Source: Citrobacter freundii | Lineage (GTDB): Bacteria; Bacteroidota; Bacteroidia; Chitinophagales; Chitinophagaceae | Assembly (NCBI GenBank): GCA_003243445.1 | Contig: QFQQ01000006.1 | Location: 62,001 to 126,000, forward strand | DNA: 64,000 nt | Reading direction: 5' to 3' | The notes under the pieces: generated by a model | The model's input: only the letters and a program-made list of their open reading frames with translations | Told to the model about the DNA's origin: nothing | Database searches by the model: none | In this document: piece by piece, positions 46,726 to 55,195 of the stretch | Numbering within the stretch: position 1 is the first letter of the stretch | Layout of the letters: each line of letters opens with the position of its first letter | Position numbers and translations under genes: made by a program

Positions 46726-46921
46726 GCAATTAATATGCCGTAATGCTGATCAGATTTAATAAAATCTAATTAAAAACTTATCATTTTCCAACTTTACGTA
46801 TAATGAATTACCCCTATTTATAGTAATATAACAGCTTATCCTTTATATTAATTATCAGGCAGCTTTACTACTGGAAAATGTGCTAATTTTCATTGAATTA
46901 CAAACCAAACCGCCTGCATAT
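46726..46921. other. Divergent spacer upstream of GH31 gene
   Basis: It is AT-rich. TAATTTTC at 46884-46891 is a seven-of-eight match to the -7 consensus, 30 bases before the GH31 ATG. Nothing else is recognised. Confidence 0.35.
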
Positions 46922-49780
46922 ATGAAACCAGTCTTATATAGTATTCTCCGTGTGTTGATCTATAATCTCACCTGTCTGACCATATATACCGCGCAAGCGC
47001 AAAAAAACTATCAGGTGATGGATGATGGAGTGATCATCTATCCTGATCCTCGTCTTGCTAAAACAATTAAGACTGTAAAAGTTCAGATCATTTCAGAAAA
47101 AATTATCCGCGTGATCTCATCACCCGGCGCCATTAGGCCATCAAACGGATTTTCCGTTATCTACACCGGTAAGTCCCCGAAATGGAATTTATCTGAAACG
47201 GACAGTACTGTCAGCCTCAGTACCGCATTCCTGGGTGCTACTGCCGATCTCACCGGCGGTACTGTTTCATTCAAAGATGCAAATGGCAGATCATTGATCG
47301 CGGAAAAACGGATCGATGGAAAACGGATCAACCCGGTTGTATGGGAAGGACAATCATTATATGATCTTCAACAAACTTTCTCCATCAGTGAAGACGATGC
47401 ATTATATGGTTTGGGTCAACACCAGGAAGACGCATTCAATTATAAAGATCAACAGGTGATACTCTTTCAAAATAATACCGAAGTAGCAGTACCGTTTCTG
47501 ATCTCAGCAAAAAACTATGGTTTGCTTTGGGACAATGCGTCTTATTCCAAGGCCGGCGATATCAGACCATTCCGCCCGCTCACCGATCTGCAGTTGTTTG
47601 ATAAAAACGATAACAGGGGCTGGCTTACCGCCACCTACCGGAATGACCGGAATAATCTTTCCGCAATTGCATTTGAAAAAGCAGAGTCAATCATAAACTA
47701 TGCTTATCTCAGTGACACGAAAGCAAAGCTGCCTGCAGATTTCGCTATACAAAAGGGGGCCATCACCTGGGAGGGGTCAATTGCCAATGAAAGAACAGGT
47801 ATGCACAAACTGCGTTTTACGTATGCCGGTTATCTCAAAGTATGGATAGAAGGAAAACTTCTGTTTGATAAATGGCGACAGGCATGGAATCCCGGTGCGG
47901 GCGTGATCAATTTGCCAATGACAAAAGATAAAAAGCTCCCCCTAAAAATTGAATGGATTCCTGATGGTGGTGAATCCTATCTCACGGCCAATTGGCTTCC
48001 GCCGGCAGATGAAGGCTGGGAAAATACATTCAGTTTTAATTCTGAAGCCGGTCACCAGATCGACTATTACATAGTAGCCGGGCAAAACATGGATGAAGTG
48101 ATCAGCGGCTATCGCGAGCTCACCGGCAAAGCACCGATCGTTCCCAAATGGGCCATGGGCTTCTGGCAAAGCCGCGAGCGATACAAAACACAGGATGAGA
48201 TCATCAACACCATCGCCGAATTCAGGAAAAGAAAAATTCCGATCGATAACATCGTGCTCGATTGGAGTTACTGGAAACAGGACGATTGGGGCAGCCAGGA
48301 ATTTGATACAACACGTTTTCCCAATGCTGCCGCTATGATCGATCTGTTGCACAAGAAATATAAAACACAACTGATGATCTCCGTTTGGCCAAAATTTTAT
48401 GAAGGCATCGATGCCTATAAAAAATTCGACGCTAACGGATGGTTATATAAACGGAATATCGCAGACCGTCAGCGCGACTGGATCGCGCAGGGATATATTT
48501 CCACCTTTTACGATGCTTTCAATGAACAGGCGAGAAAAGGTTTCTGGCAATTGATCCATGACAAACTCTATGTGAAAGGCATTGATGCATGGTGGATGGA
48601 CGCAAGCGAACCGGATATATTATCCAACGTGTCGCCACAAAAACGAAAAGAGCAGATGAGTCCAAATGCGGCCGGCACCGCTGCCGAATTTCTGAATCTG
48701 TATCCGCAATTGAATGCAAAAGGAATTTATGAAGGACAACGGAACGTTGACCCCAATAAAAGAGTATTCCTGTTAACTCGGTCCGGTTTCACTGGATCTC
48801 AACGTTTTGCTGCATCTATCTGGAGTGGTGATATTGCTTCACGCTGGGAAGATCTGAAAGCACAGATTTCGGCAGGTCTTAACTTTTCAATGTCTGGCCT
48901 GCCTTACTGGACAATGGATATCGGCGGCTTTTCCGTGGAGCCGCGCTACCAAAAGCCAACGGAAGAAAACCTCGCCGAGTGGCGCGAACTGATGACACGC
49001 TGGTATCAGTTCGGCGCATTTGTTCCGTTGTTCCGCGCGCACGGACAATATCCTTTCCGTGAGATCTTCAACATTGCACCGGAAGGAAGCGCTACTTATA
49101 ACAGCATTCTTTTTTATGATCAGCTTCGTTACCGTTTGATGCCATATATCTATACGCTTGCGGGCGACGCTTACCACAAGAACTCAACTATCATGCGTGG
49201 ATTGGTCATGGATTTTCCCAATGATCAGGCTGTTAAAAATATCGGCGATCAGTTCATGTTTGGTTCGTCATTACTGATCAACCCTATTTATTCATACGGG
49301 GCCACGTCACGAAACGTACATCTTCCGGCCGGTGTGGGTTGGTATGATCTGTATACGGGAAAATATTACGAAGGCGGAACAACGATGATTGCTGATGCGC
49401 CTTATGAACGCATCCCTGTTTACGCAAGATCAGGATCGATCATTCCAACCGGACCAGCTATTGAATATGTTGCACAAAAAGCAGCTGATCCATTGATCGT
49501 ATATGTATACGCGGGCAGCGATGGGCAATTTGAAATGTATGAAGATGAAGGATTGAATTACAATTATGAGAAGGGCGATTTCTCGCGGATACCATTTACA
49601 TACAATGATGCAGCAAAAACGCTAACCATAGGAGAGCGCACTGGCAAATTCACTGGTATGCTTCAGAAACGAACGATCTATCTCCGGTTGATCGAACCCG
49701 GGAAACCCGCCGGCATGGATTTCCTGCCAGGCAGTAAGAAGATCAGCTATACAGGCAAAGCGATCAGCGTGAAATTTTAA
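46922..49780 (+). CDS. GH31 alpha-glycosidase with PA14 domain, alpha-xylosidase-like
   Basis: 952 residues from the ATG at 46922; the frame is open 14 codons further upstream but the signal peptide (to YTAQAQ) fits the later start. An N-terminal beta domain has ALYGLGQHQEDAF, a PA14 domain is inserted at about residues 265-350 (NERTGMHKLRFTYAGYLKVW), and the barrel has PIDNIVLDWSYWKQDDWG, the nucleophile Asp 560 in WWMDASEPD and the acid Asp 637 in SGDIASRW. A PA14 insert is known in GH31 alpha-xylosidases acting on xyloglucan, so release of alpha-xylose is a fair guess; alpha-glucosidase cannot be excluded. Confidence 0.9.
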   Translation: MKPVLYSILRVLIYNLTCLTIYTAQAQKNYQVMDDGVIIYPDPRLAKTIKTVKVQIISEKIIRVISSPGAIRPSNGFSVIYTGKSPKWNLSETDSTVSLSTAFLGATADLTGGTVSFKDANGRSLIAEKRIDGKRINPVVWEGQSLYDLQQTFSISEDDALYGLGQHQEDAFNYKDQQVILFQNNTEVAVPFLISAKNYGLLWDNASYSKAGDIRPFRPLTDLQLFDKNDNRGWLTATYRNDRNNLSAIAFEKAESIINYAYLSDTKAKLPADFAIQKGAITWEGSIANERTGMHKLRFTYAGYLKVWIEGKLLFDKWRQAWNPGAGVINLPMTKDKKLPLKIEWIPDGGESYLTANWLPPADEGWENTFSFNSEAGHQIDYYIVAGQNMDEVISGYRELTGKAPIVPKWAMGFWQSRERYKTQDEIINTIAEFRKRKIPIDNIVLDWSYWKQDDWGSQEFDTTRFPNAAAMIDLLHKKYKTQLMISVWPKFYEGIDAYKKFDANGWLYKRNIADRQRDWIAQGYISTFYDAFNEQARKGFWQLIHDKLYVKGIDAWWMDASEPDILSNVSPQKRKEQMSPNAAGTAAEFLNLYPQLNAKGIYEGQRNVDPNKRVFLLTRSGFTGSQRFAASIWSGDIASRWEDLKAQISAGLNFSMSGLPYWTMDIGGFSVEPRYQKPTEENLAEWRELMTRWYQFGAFVPLFRAHGQYPFREIFNIAPEGSATYNSILFYDQLRYRLMPYIYTLAGDAYHKNSTIMRGLVMDFPNDQAVKNIGDQFMFGSSLLINPIYSYGATSRNVHLPAGVGWYDLYTGKYYEGGTTMIADAPYERIPVYARSGSIIPTGPAIEYVAQKAADPLIVYVYAGSDGQFEMYEDEGLNYNYEKGDFSRIPFTYNDAAKTLTIGERTGKFTGMLQKRTIYLRLIEPGKPAGMDFLPGSKKISYTGKAISVKF

Positions 49781-49995
49781 TCAGGCAGCACTTCCGCAGT
49801 GAATCCAAACCGCTTCAGCAATACGATCACGGGATCCGCGTGAACGTTGCCGACAGCGCATTGGATCCGCAGGATCTTGTCTGTGTCATCCAGATCAAAA
49901 TTAGCTTTATAACCCATGTATTGCCGCTGTATCTGGTCGACCAGTATATCAGCAAATACCAGGTCGCTTACATTGGTTTTAAATACTTCTATCAT
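49777..49995 (-). CDS. Small conserved-looking protein, HMA-like fold possible
   Basis: 72 residues: MIEVFKTNVSDLVFADILVD, a central NFDLDDTDKILRIQC and a C-terminal VIVLLKRFGFTAEVLPD. The strand-helix-strand pattern resembles the small ferredoxin-like fold of heavy-metal-associated domains but without a CxxC. I recognise this layout from small Bacteroidota hypothetical proteins. Its stop overlaps the stop of the convergent GH31 gene by four bases. Confidence 0.7.
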   Translation of the reverse strand: MIEVFKTNVSDLVFADILVDQIQRQYMGYKANFDLDDTDKILRIQCAVGNVHADPVIVLLKRFGFTAEVLPD

Positions 49996-50231
49996 AATAG
50001 TAAAGATATCTTCAGGTATTTTGTTATCAAGGTTATGAAGGCGACAATCTCCGGGTTGTTTACGACAGGTTCAGCTCTACGGTTGTAACGGCGGGGATTT
50101 TTTCGCCTCAAAAAAGTCTGTGATCTGCTGACCTTCATTCACGGTTCCCGCCCTATTTTTACAGATTATTATCAAAACCGCCCCCGTCGGTACTGACTGG
50201 TAAGGCTTTTGTAACTACTAAGTAAACCGTA

Positions 50232-51248
50232 TTGGATTCATTAACACATATTGTTTTAGGGGCCTGTATCGGAGAGGCAGTGGCTGGAAAGAAGCTTGGC
50301 AAAAAAGCCATGTTGCTGGGGGCTATTGCGCAAAGTGTGCCTGACCTCGATTTTATAGCGGCATTTTTTCTGAGCGATACCAAGGATATTGTGGCACACC
50401 GCGGTATTACCCATTCGATCACGTTTGTGGTGGCCGGAACATTGATCCTGTCTTTTTTATCTGATAAGATATTCAGAAAAACGCCACTGACCTATACACG
50501 CTGGTTCATGCTGTTTGGCATCAATATGCTTGTGCATATTTTTCTTGACAGCTTCAATGCATATGGCACAGGCTGGTTCGAACCATTTTCACACGCAAGA
50601 TACTCGTTCAACGTTCTGTATGTTGCGGATCCATTGTTCTCTATCTGGCCATTCATTGCAGTATTGATCCTGCTGATCATCAGGCGAACAAATCCCAACC
50701 GAAAGAAATACTGGCAGATTGGAATTGGGTTGAGCGCTCTTTATCTGTGCTATGCTGTTTATAATAAATTGAGCATAGACAAAGTCGTTCGCCACAATCT
50801 TGCCGGGCAGCATATTCCGTCAAATAACTACTTTACCACACCGACGCTTTTCAATACATTACTCTGGCAGGTCGTTGTCAGTGATGGCGATGGTTATTAC
50901 ATATCCTATCGCTCTGTATTTGACAAAAACAAAAAAATGGATTTCACCCGGATCCCCCGCCAGGATTCGTTGTTGGCTCTTGTGGAGAATAAAGAAGAAG
51001 TGAAAGACCTGCAGCAATTCGCTATGGGATATTACACCGTTGAAAGACGCAACGACACGCTGGTCTTCAATGTTCTCCGCTTTGGTCAGATCGCTGGTTG
51101 GGATAATCCCAAAGCTAGATTCGCCTTTTATTATTATTGCGATCGTCCCGGAGCAAATAACATGGTTGTTCAACGCGGGCGCTTCGAAGCATGGGATAGG
51201 AATACAACACGGTCTTTCTTTCGCCGCCTCCTTGGCAGGCGCGAATAG
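50232..51248 (+). CDS. YdjM/DUF457-family membrane-bound metal-dependent hydrolase
   Basis: 338 residues. The family start MDSLTHIVLGACIGEA falls exactly on a TTG at 50232, with no usable ATG, so TTG initiation is likely. AQSVPDLDF and HRGITHS carry the His/Asp residues conserved in this family. There are about four membrane helices to about residue 175 and a soluble C-terminal part (residues 190-338, DKNKKMDFTRIPRQ). The substrate is unknown. The stop codon lies within a perfect 14-bp inverted repeat. Confidence 0.85.
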   Translation: MDSLTHIVLGACIGEAVAGKKLGKKAMLLGAIAQSVPDLDFIAAFFLSDTKDIVAHRGITHSITFVVAGTLILSFLSDKIFRKTPLTYTRWFMLFGINMLVHIFLDSFNAYGTGWFEPFSHARYSFNVLYVADPLFSIWPFIAVLILLIIRRTNPNRKKYWQIGIGLSALYLCYAVYNKLSIDKVVRHNLAGQHIPSNNYFTTPTLFNTLLWQVVVSDGDGYYISYRSVFDKNKKMDFTRIPRQDSLLALVENKEEVKDLQQFAMGYYTVERRNDTLVFNVLRFGQIAGWDNPKARFAFYYYCDRPGANNMVVQRGRFEAWDRNTTRSFFRRLLGRRE

Positions 51249-51283
51249 AGCGCAGATATTCGCGAATTCGCGCTCTATTCGCG
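51240..51283. terminator. 14-bp palindrome between convergent genes
   Basis: CGCGAATAGAGCGC (51240-51253) is the exact reverse complement of 51270-51283, with an inner ATTCGCGAAT palindrome (51258-51267). It includes the stop codon of the YdjM-like gene and lies eight bases from the convergent cls-like stop at 51275. It belongs to the GCGCAGATTCGCG word family. Confidence 0.75.
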
Positions 51284-52432
51284 TTGTTTAAAGTAGAAAG
51301 TGCTTACCGTCATCATAAACCTCACCAACTGAAAGGCACACCATTGCCCGAACTGCCGCAGTGAAAACAAACGGATCTTGTAAGTCCCGGTTGTAATGGG
51401 CTTGCATTTTTGCCGGATGATCTCATCGATCTCCTGTCTTACTTCACTTACAAAAGATTTATTTTTTACATCAAGATTGAGTTCGATGCTCGCATAGCGG
51501 CTGATATTATTGATATTGTAAGAACCGATCGTAAGAAATGCATCATCAGCCAGCGCCATCTTTGCATGAAGAACGGTTGGTTGATATTCGTAGATCTCGA
51601 ATCCATAACGAAGCATCCATCGATAGAGATAACGCTCTGCATATTTTGAAACCGGTACATCAGACGTGGAAGCCAGCACCACTCTGATCTTTACGCCCCT
51701 TGCCGCGGCTTTTTTTAATTGCAGGCGGAATTTTGCGCCGGGCAGAAAATAACTGCAGATGATGGTGATCGAATGCCTGGCGGAACGAAAGATCTCGCTA
51801 TAGGTACGCGTGATCTCCTGTTTTCTTTTTACCCAATCATTTCTTCTTACACAAACCGCGATCTCCTCGCGTGAAATTTGGTCATCCAACAGATGTGGGT
51901 TTACCGGTTGAAAGCTTGTCAATCTTCCTTTCTTTGACCAAAGCTGTTCACAGATCTCTTGTAGTTCCGCGGCGGAATTTCCCTCCGTGTATAAAGCAAG
52001 ATCAAACCAGGCAGGTTTGCCTGGAAGATCATTGTACCGGTCAGCCATATTCAGCCCCCCGACAAGTGAATATGAGCCATCTGCCACCACTACTTTATGA
52101 TGTAGTCTTCTTCCGAAATAAAGGTGTTTGCTTTGAAACAGTGGTTCAAAAAAGCGGAAGTTGATCCCGTCACCCTTCAACTCTTCCTGCAATTGATCCG
52201 GTAGATCCTGCGAAGCATATCCGTCGACGAGTACAAAGATCGCTACGCCTCTTTTTGCAGCAGATCTCAGACAGGCGAGAACTTTCCTGCCTGTCTCGTC
52301 ATTATTCAGAATGTATGTATGAAGATGAACGGAATGTTTTGCTGAATCAATCATCTTACAGATCAGATCAAAAAAATCAGCGCCACTATGTACCAGTTTT
52401 ATGTGATTGTTGGAGGAGTATTTCCGGGACAT
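51275..52432 (-). CDS. Phospholipase D-like/cardiolipin synthase-type protein
   Basis: 385 residues without N-terminal membrane helices, similar in layout to ClsB-type enzymes. Two HKD motifs are intact: HHKVVVADGSYSLVGGLN with His 112, and HAKMALADDAFLTIGSYN with His 289. It should transfer phosphatidyl groups, for example making cardiolipin. The BON-domain gene ends four bases before its start, so the two are an operon. Confidence 0.9.
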   Translation of the reverse strand: MSRKYSSNNHIKLVHSGADFFDLICKMIDSAKHSVHLHTYILNNDETGRKVLACLRSAAKRGVAIFVLVDGYASQDLPDQLQEELKGDGINFRFFEPLFQSKHLYFGRRLHHKVVVADGSYSLVGGLNMADRYNDLPGKPAWFDLALYTEGNSAAELQEICEQLWSKKGRLTSFQPVNPHLLDDQISREEIAVCVRRNDWVKRKQEITRTYSEIFRSARHSITIICSYFLPGAKFRLQLKKAAARGVKIRVVLASTSDVPVSKYAERYLYRWMLRYGFEIYEYQPTVLHAKMALADDAFLTIGSYNINNISRYASIELNLDVKNKSFVSEVRQEIDEIIRQKCKPITTGTYKIRLFSLRQFGQWCAFQLVRFMMTVSTFYFKQRE

Positions 52433-52435
52433 GTG

Positions 52436-52861
52436 TTATTCCTGTTTATATTGCCCGTCATTGCCATCTACATAAGACTCCACATTGGCGGCAGTACGGC
52501 TCACCATCGATGCAATGCCTTCCCTCCGGATCTTTATTTTGTTTTCGATCTGTTTCACTCCCTTCACCGTGAACACCACCAGTACTGTTTGTTCCAGCGA
52601 TTTTGTATCAGCCACGGTTCCGGTCAGCAACACGGCACCTTCGCGCACCTGTGCCTGCACATCTGTGGTATCCCAGGTTATTACTGCTGAAAGTTTGCGA
52701 TGAATGTTCTGTTCGATTTTTTTATCCTCGTATGCGCGCAGCAGCGCGTCATTATCTGTTGGAGGCGTTACCATAACAACTGTTTCTATGGCAAGATCAA
52801 AAACTGAACCCTTAATGAAATCAGTATCATTCTTGCAACCCCAGGAGGCAAAAGGCGACAA
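52436..52861 (-). CDS. BON-domain protein, start uncertain
   Basis: 141 residues if it starts at a TTG (52859-52861). One BON domain (DKKIEQNIHRKLSAVITW to GVKQIENKIKI) is clear; BON domains bind membranes or phospholipids. The frame is open to an in-frame stop near 52915 with no ATG or GTG, and the upstream residues LVSC could be a lipobox, so the true start may be non-standard or the 5' end may be damaged. It precedes the phospholipase D-like gene. Confidence 0.75.
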   Translation of the reverse strand: MSPFASWGCKNDTDFIKGSVFDLAIETVVMVTPPTDNDALLRAYEDKKIEQNIHRKLSAVITWDTTDVQAQVREGAVLLTGTVADTKSLEQTVLVVFTVKGVKQIENKIKIRREGIASMVSRTAANVESYVDGNDGQYKQE

Positions 52862-52969
52862 TGAAGGACAGCTTACAAGTGGATTGTGTAATATGATACA
52901 CTGATGAGGACGGTTTTACACAACGGCGGTCAGCGGCGATAGCAGATACCTCGCTGAACGTGGGCAGGG

Positions 52970-52991
52970 TTTGACTGTAGTGTCAGTCAAA
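52970..52991. terminator. 8-bp hairpin at mgtC-like 3' end
   Basis: TTTGACTG (52970-52977) and CAGTCAAA (52984-52991) overlap the stop of the MgtC-like gene. No T-run follows on the minus strand, so its function is uncertain. Confidence 0.45.
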
Positions 52992-53676
52992 TTTTGATTG
53001 AAATAATGCTGATACCTTCTGTTTTACGGATTTCGTCCAGTGCCGTCAGAAGAGATTCCTTTTGGGTCTTTTCAGGAAAGATCAGGCGAACCTCATCAAT
53101 ATTATTGTCGCCGGCCGTCATGATGATTTGAGAGAAGTTCAATTGATTTTTTGTAAGCAGGTGCTGCAGGTCAGTCAGACCAAAATCTTCATTATTGACT
53201 GATAACTGAACGGTCTTTTCCCGCGAGCCTTTGAACATCGACCGCTCCAGCGGCTTTATTACTGCAAGGATGATCAGGACGGCGGCCGTGGAGATCAATG
53301 CGGCAATATAAAGGCCTCCACCTACAGCAAGCCCAATACCCGCAACGCTCCAGAGGCCGGCTGCGGTTGTAAGGCCTCTGATAATCTGTGGTTTTAAAAA
53401 TAAGATGGTGCCGGCTCCAAGAAACCCGACACCGCTGATCACCTGTGCGGCGATCCGCGAAGGGTCCAGTGCAACGCCCGGCTTGCCAACTATATCGCTG
53501 AATCCGAAAGAAGAAACGATCATTATTAGTGAAGATGCCAGACAGACAAGCATATGCGTTCTGAGACCCGCGGCGCCATCCTTGCGCTCGCGCTCCCAGC
53601 CAACCAATCCGCCAAGCGCAATTGCAACCATCAGCCGGATCGTTATTTCCTGGGTGCTTAATGTGTAATTGTTCAT
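52987..53676 (-). CDS. MgtC/SapB-family membrane protein
   Basis: 229 residues. RLMVAIALGGLVGWERERKD and GLRTHMLVCLASSLIMIVSS are the MgtC signatures, then ISGVGFLGAGTI and LTTAAGLWSVAGIGLAVGGG complete the membrane domain of four to five helices. The C-terminal 85 residues form a soluble ACT-like part. It is related to magnesium homeostasis and virulence proteins; the exact transport role is unsettled. Its promoter box is 14 bases before the ATG. Confidence 0.93.
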   Translation of the reverse strand: MNNYTLSTQEITIRLMVAIALGGLVGWERERKDGAAGLRTHMLVCLASSLIMIVSSFGFSDIVGKPGVALDPSRIAAQVISGVGFLGAGTILFLKPQIIRGLTTAAGLWSVAGIGLAVGGGLYIAALISTAAVLIILAVIKPLERSMFKGSREKTVQLSVNNEDFGLTDLQHLLTKNQLNFSQIIMTAGDNNIDEVRLIFPEKTQKESLLTALDEIRKTEGISIISIKI

Positions 53677-53690
53677 AGAGCTGATTTATT

Positions 53691-53698
53691 CAAATTTA
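53691..53698 (-). promoter_or_regulatory. Promoter -7 box of mgtC-like gene
   Basis: The minus strand reads TAAATTTG (TAnnTTTG), 14 bases before the ATG at 53676. No -33 element is evident. Confidence 0.5.
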
Positions 53699-53796
53699 AG
53701 ATTCTGTACAGATCTGGTATATTAGAAGTTCCAGGCTGATATTAATGATCGGTCAATGAGATCACCTGGTTATCTTTAGCCCCGTAAGTCAGCATC

Positions 53797-54690
53797 ATGT
53801 ATTTTACCAAGACCCGTATTGCCCCAACACCAAGCGGATTCCTTCATTTGGGAAATGTGCTTTCATTCGCGGTTACGGCCTATCTGGCCAGGACCTCAGG
53901 CGCAAGACTGCTGCTTCGCATCGATGATCTTGACAGGGAACGCACACAACCGGAATACGTACAGGACATTTTCGATACCCTCCGTTTCCTGGAAATTCCC
54001 TGGGAGGAGGGACCGGCAGATCTTTCAATATTTGAAACAAAATTTTCACAATTACACAGGCTACATTTGTACAATGATGCGCTCGATGAACTGAGAAGGA
54101 GCAATGCGGTATTTGCCTGCACCTGCTCCCGGTCTCAACTCGCATCTGATGCGGTGAATGGCGCCTATCCCGGTACCTGTCGCGATAAACAGATCCCGCT
54201 TGATCAGCCGGGTGTTGCCTGGAGGTTGAAAACAGATGAACGCGTGCTGAGTGTGCAGACAATTGACGGGAACACTATTCAGCAACCACTGCCATCTGTG
54301 ATGAAGGATTTTATCGTACGTAAAAAAGATGGCTTTCCGGCTTACCAGTTGACATCAATGATCGATGACCTGTACTGGAAAATCGATCTGATCGTAAGAG
54401 GAGCAGATCTTTGGGACTCAACGCTGGCTCAATTGTACCTGGCCGGGCTGATGAGAAAGCCGGAATTTGAACTCACCCGGTTTTATCATCATGTTTTGCT
54501 GAGTTCAGCAGACGGTATCAAGTTTTCAAAGTCAGCCGGCGACACCTCCATCCGGTTTTTGAGAAATGAAGGACGGAGACCAGCCGCGATCTTTACGATG
54601 ATCGCAGGAATGATGAACAGAAAAGAAACGGTGAACGATTGGTATTCACTTGGCGATCTGGTATATCATTCAGCCATGTTTTTGCGTTAA
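53797..54690 (+). CDS. gluQ: Glutamyl-Q tRNA(Asp) synthetase
   Basis: 297 residues, about the length of the catalytic half of GluRS and without an anticodon-binding domain. RIAPTPSGFLHLGN holds the HIGH-like motif and KFSKS (from Lys 242) the second ATP motif. RIDDLDRERTQPEY and a CxC (about residues 107-109) with a second Cys near YPGTC suggest a zinc site. It attaches glutamate to queuosine in tRNA-Asp. A four-helix membrane protein gene follows after 43 bases. Confidence 0.88.
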   Translation: MYFTKTRIAPTPSGFLHLGNVLSFAVTAYLARTSGARLLLRIDDLDRERTQPEYVQDIFDTLRFLEIPWEEGPADLSIFETKFSQLHRLHLYNDALDELRRSNAVFACTCSRSQLASDAVNGAYPGTCRDKQIPLDQPGVAWRLKTDERVLSVQTIDGNTIQQPLPSVMKDFIVRKKDGFPAYQLTSMIDDLYWKIDLIVRGADLWDSTLAQLYLAGLMRKPEFELTRFYHHVLLSSADGIKFSKSAGDTSIRFLRNEGRRPAAIFTMIAGMMNRKETVNDWYSLGDLVYHSAMFLR

Positions 54691-54733
54691 TTCACTTAAG
54701 AACCGAATTTTTTATCTGATAAATAAGTAGACC

Positions 54734-55087
54734 ATGAGATTGATCCTGCACCTGCTGGTGATTGCCGCCATCGCTTATCTTCTTTCACAGGTATTACCCG
54801 GCGTACATATAAAGAGTTATGGTACCGCGATCATATTTGCAATTGTACTGGGCCTGCTGAATGTATTTCTCCGCCCGCTGCTGATCCTGATCACGCTGCC
54901 GCTCACCATCTTCACGTTCGGGCTATTTATCTTCGTGATCAATACACTGATGGTAATGATCGCCGGAGAATGGATCAGGGATTTCCAGGTTGATTCTTTC
55001 TGGCATGGATTATTATTCAGCCTTATACTATCACTTACAACTTCTGCTTTATTCCGGGAGGAAAAACGGCAACGGTCTGTAAAGTAA
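54734..55087 (+). CDS. Four-helix membrane protein, phage holin IV superfamily
   Basis: 117 residues with four membrane helices and a basic tail. LLSQVLPGVHIKSYGTAIIF, FAIVLGLLNVFLRPLLILIT and LPLTIFTFGLFIFVINTLMV are typical of this widespread bacterial family, which is named for phage holins but is not phage-specific. Function unknown. The gene ends in an inverted AAAGTCAAAAG-type repeat. Confidence 0.88.
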   Translation: MRLILHLLVIAAIAYLLSQVLPGVHIKSYGTAIIFAIVLGLLNVFLRPLLILITLPLTIFTFGLFIFVINTLMVMIAGEWIRDFQVDSFWHGLLFSLILSLTTSALFREEKRQRSVK

Positions 55088-55192
55088 AAAGTCAAAAATC
55101 AAAAGTCAAAAGTAAAAAGTAAAAATGCCTGAGCTGACTGGGTTTATACCTGTATGGTTTTTTAATTTTTACTTTTGATTTTTTACTTTGCA
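55080..55192. repeat. AAAGTCAAAAG-unit palindrome between convergent genes
   Basis: Left units (GTAAAAAGTCAAAAATC and AAAAGTCAAAAG) are mirrored by AATTTTTACTTTTGATTTTT and TTTACTTTG on the right. It starts at the holin-like stop and ends just before the convergent LacI stop. Long A- and T-runs could give termination in both directions. The outer arms at 14032-14107 (AAAAAGTCAAAA) are of the same word family. Confidence 0.8.
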
Positions 55193-55195
55193 GTA

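Noticed and set aside
54734..55087. Prophage remnant indicated by a holin-like gene
   Set aside because: This four-helix family is a common chromosomal one and no other phage gene is nearby.
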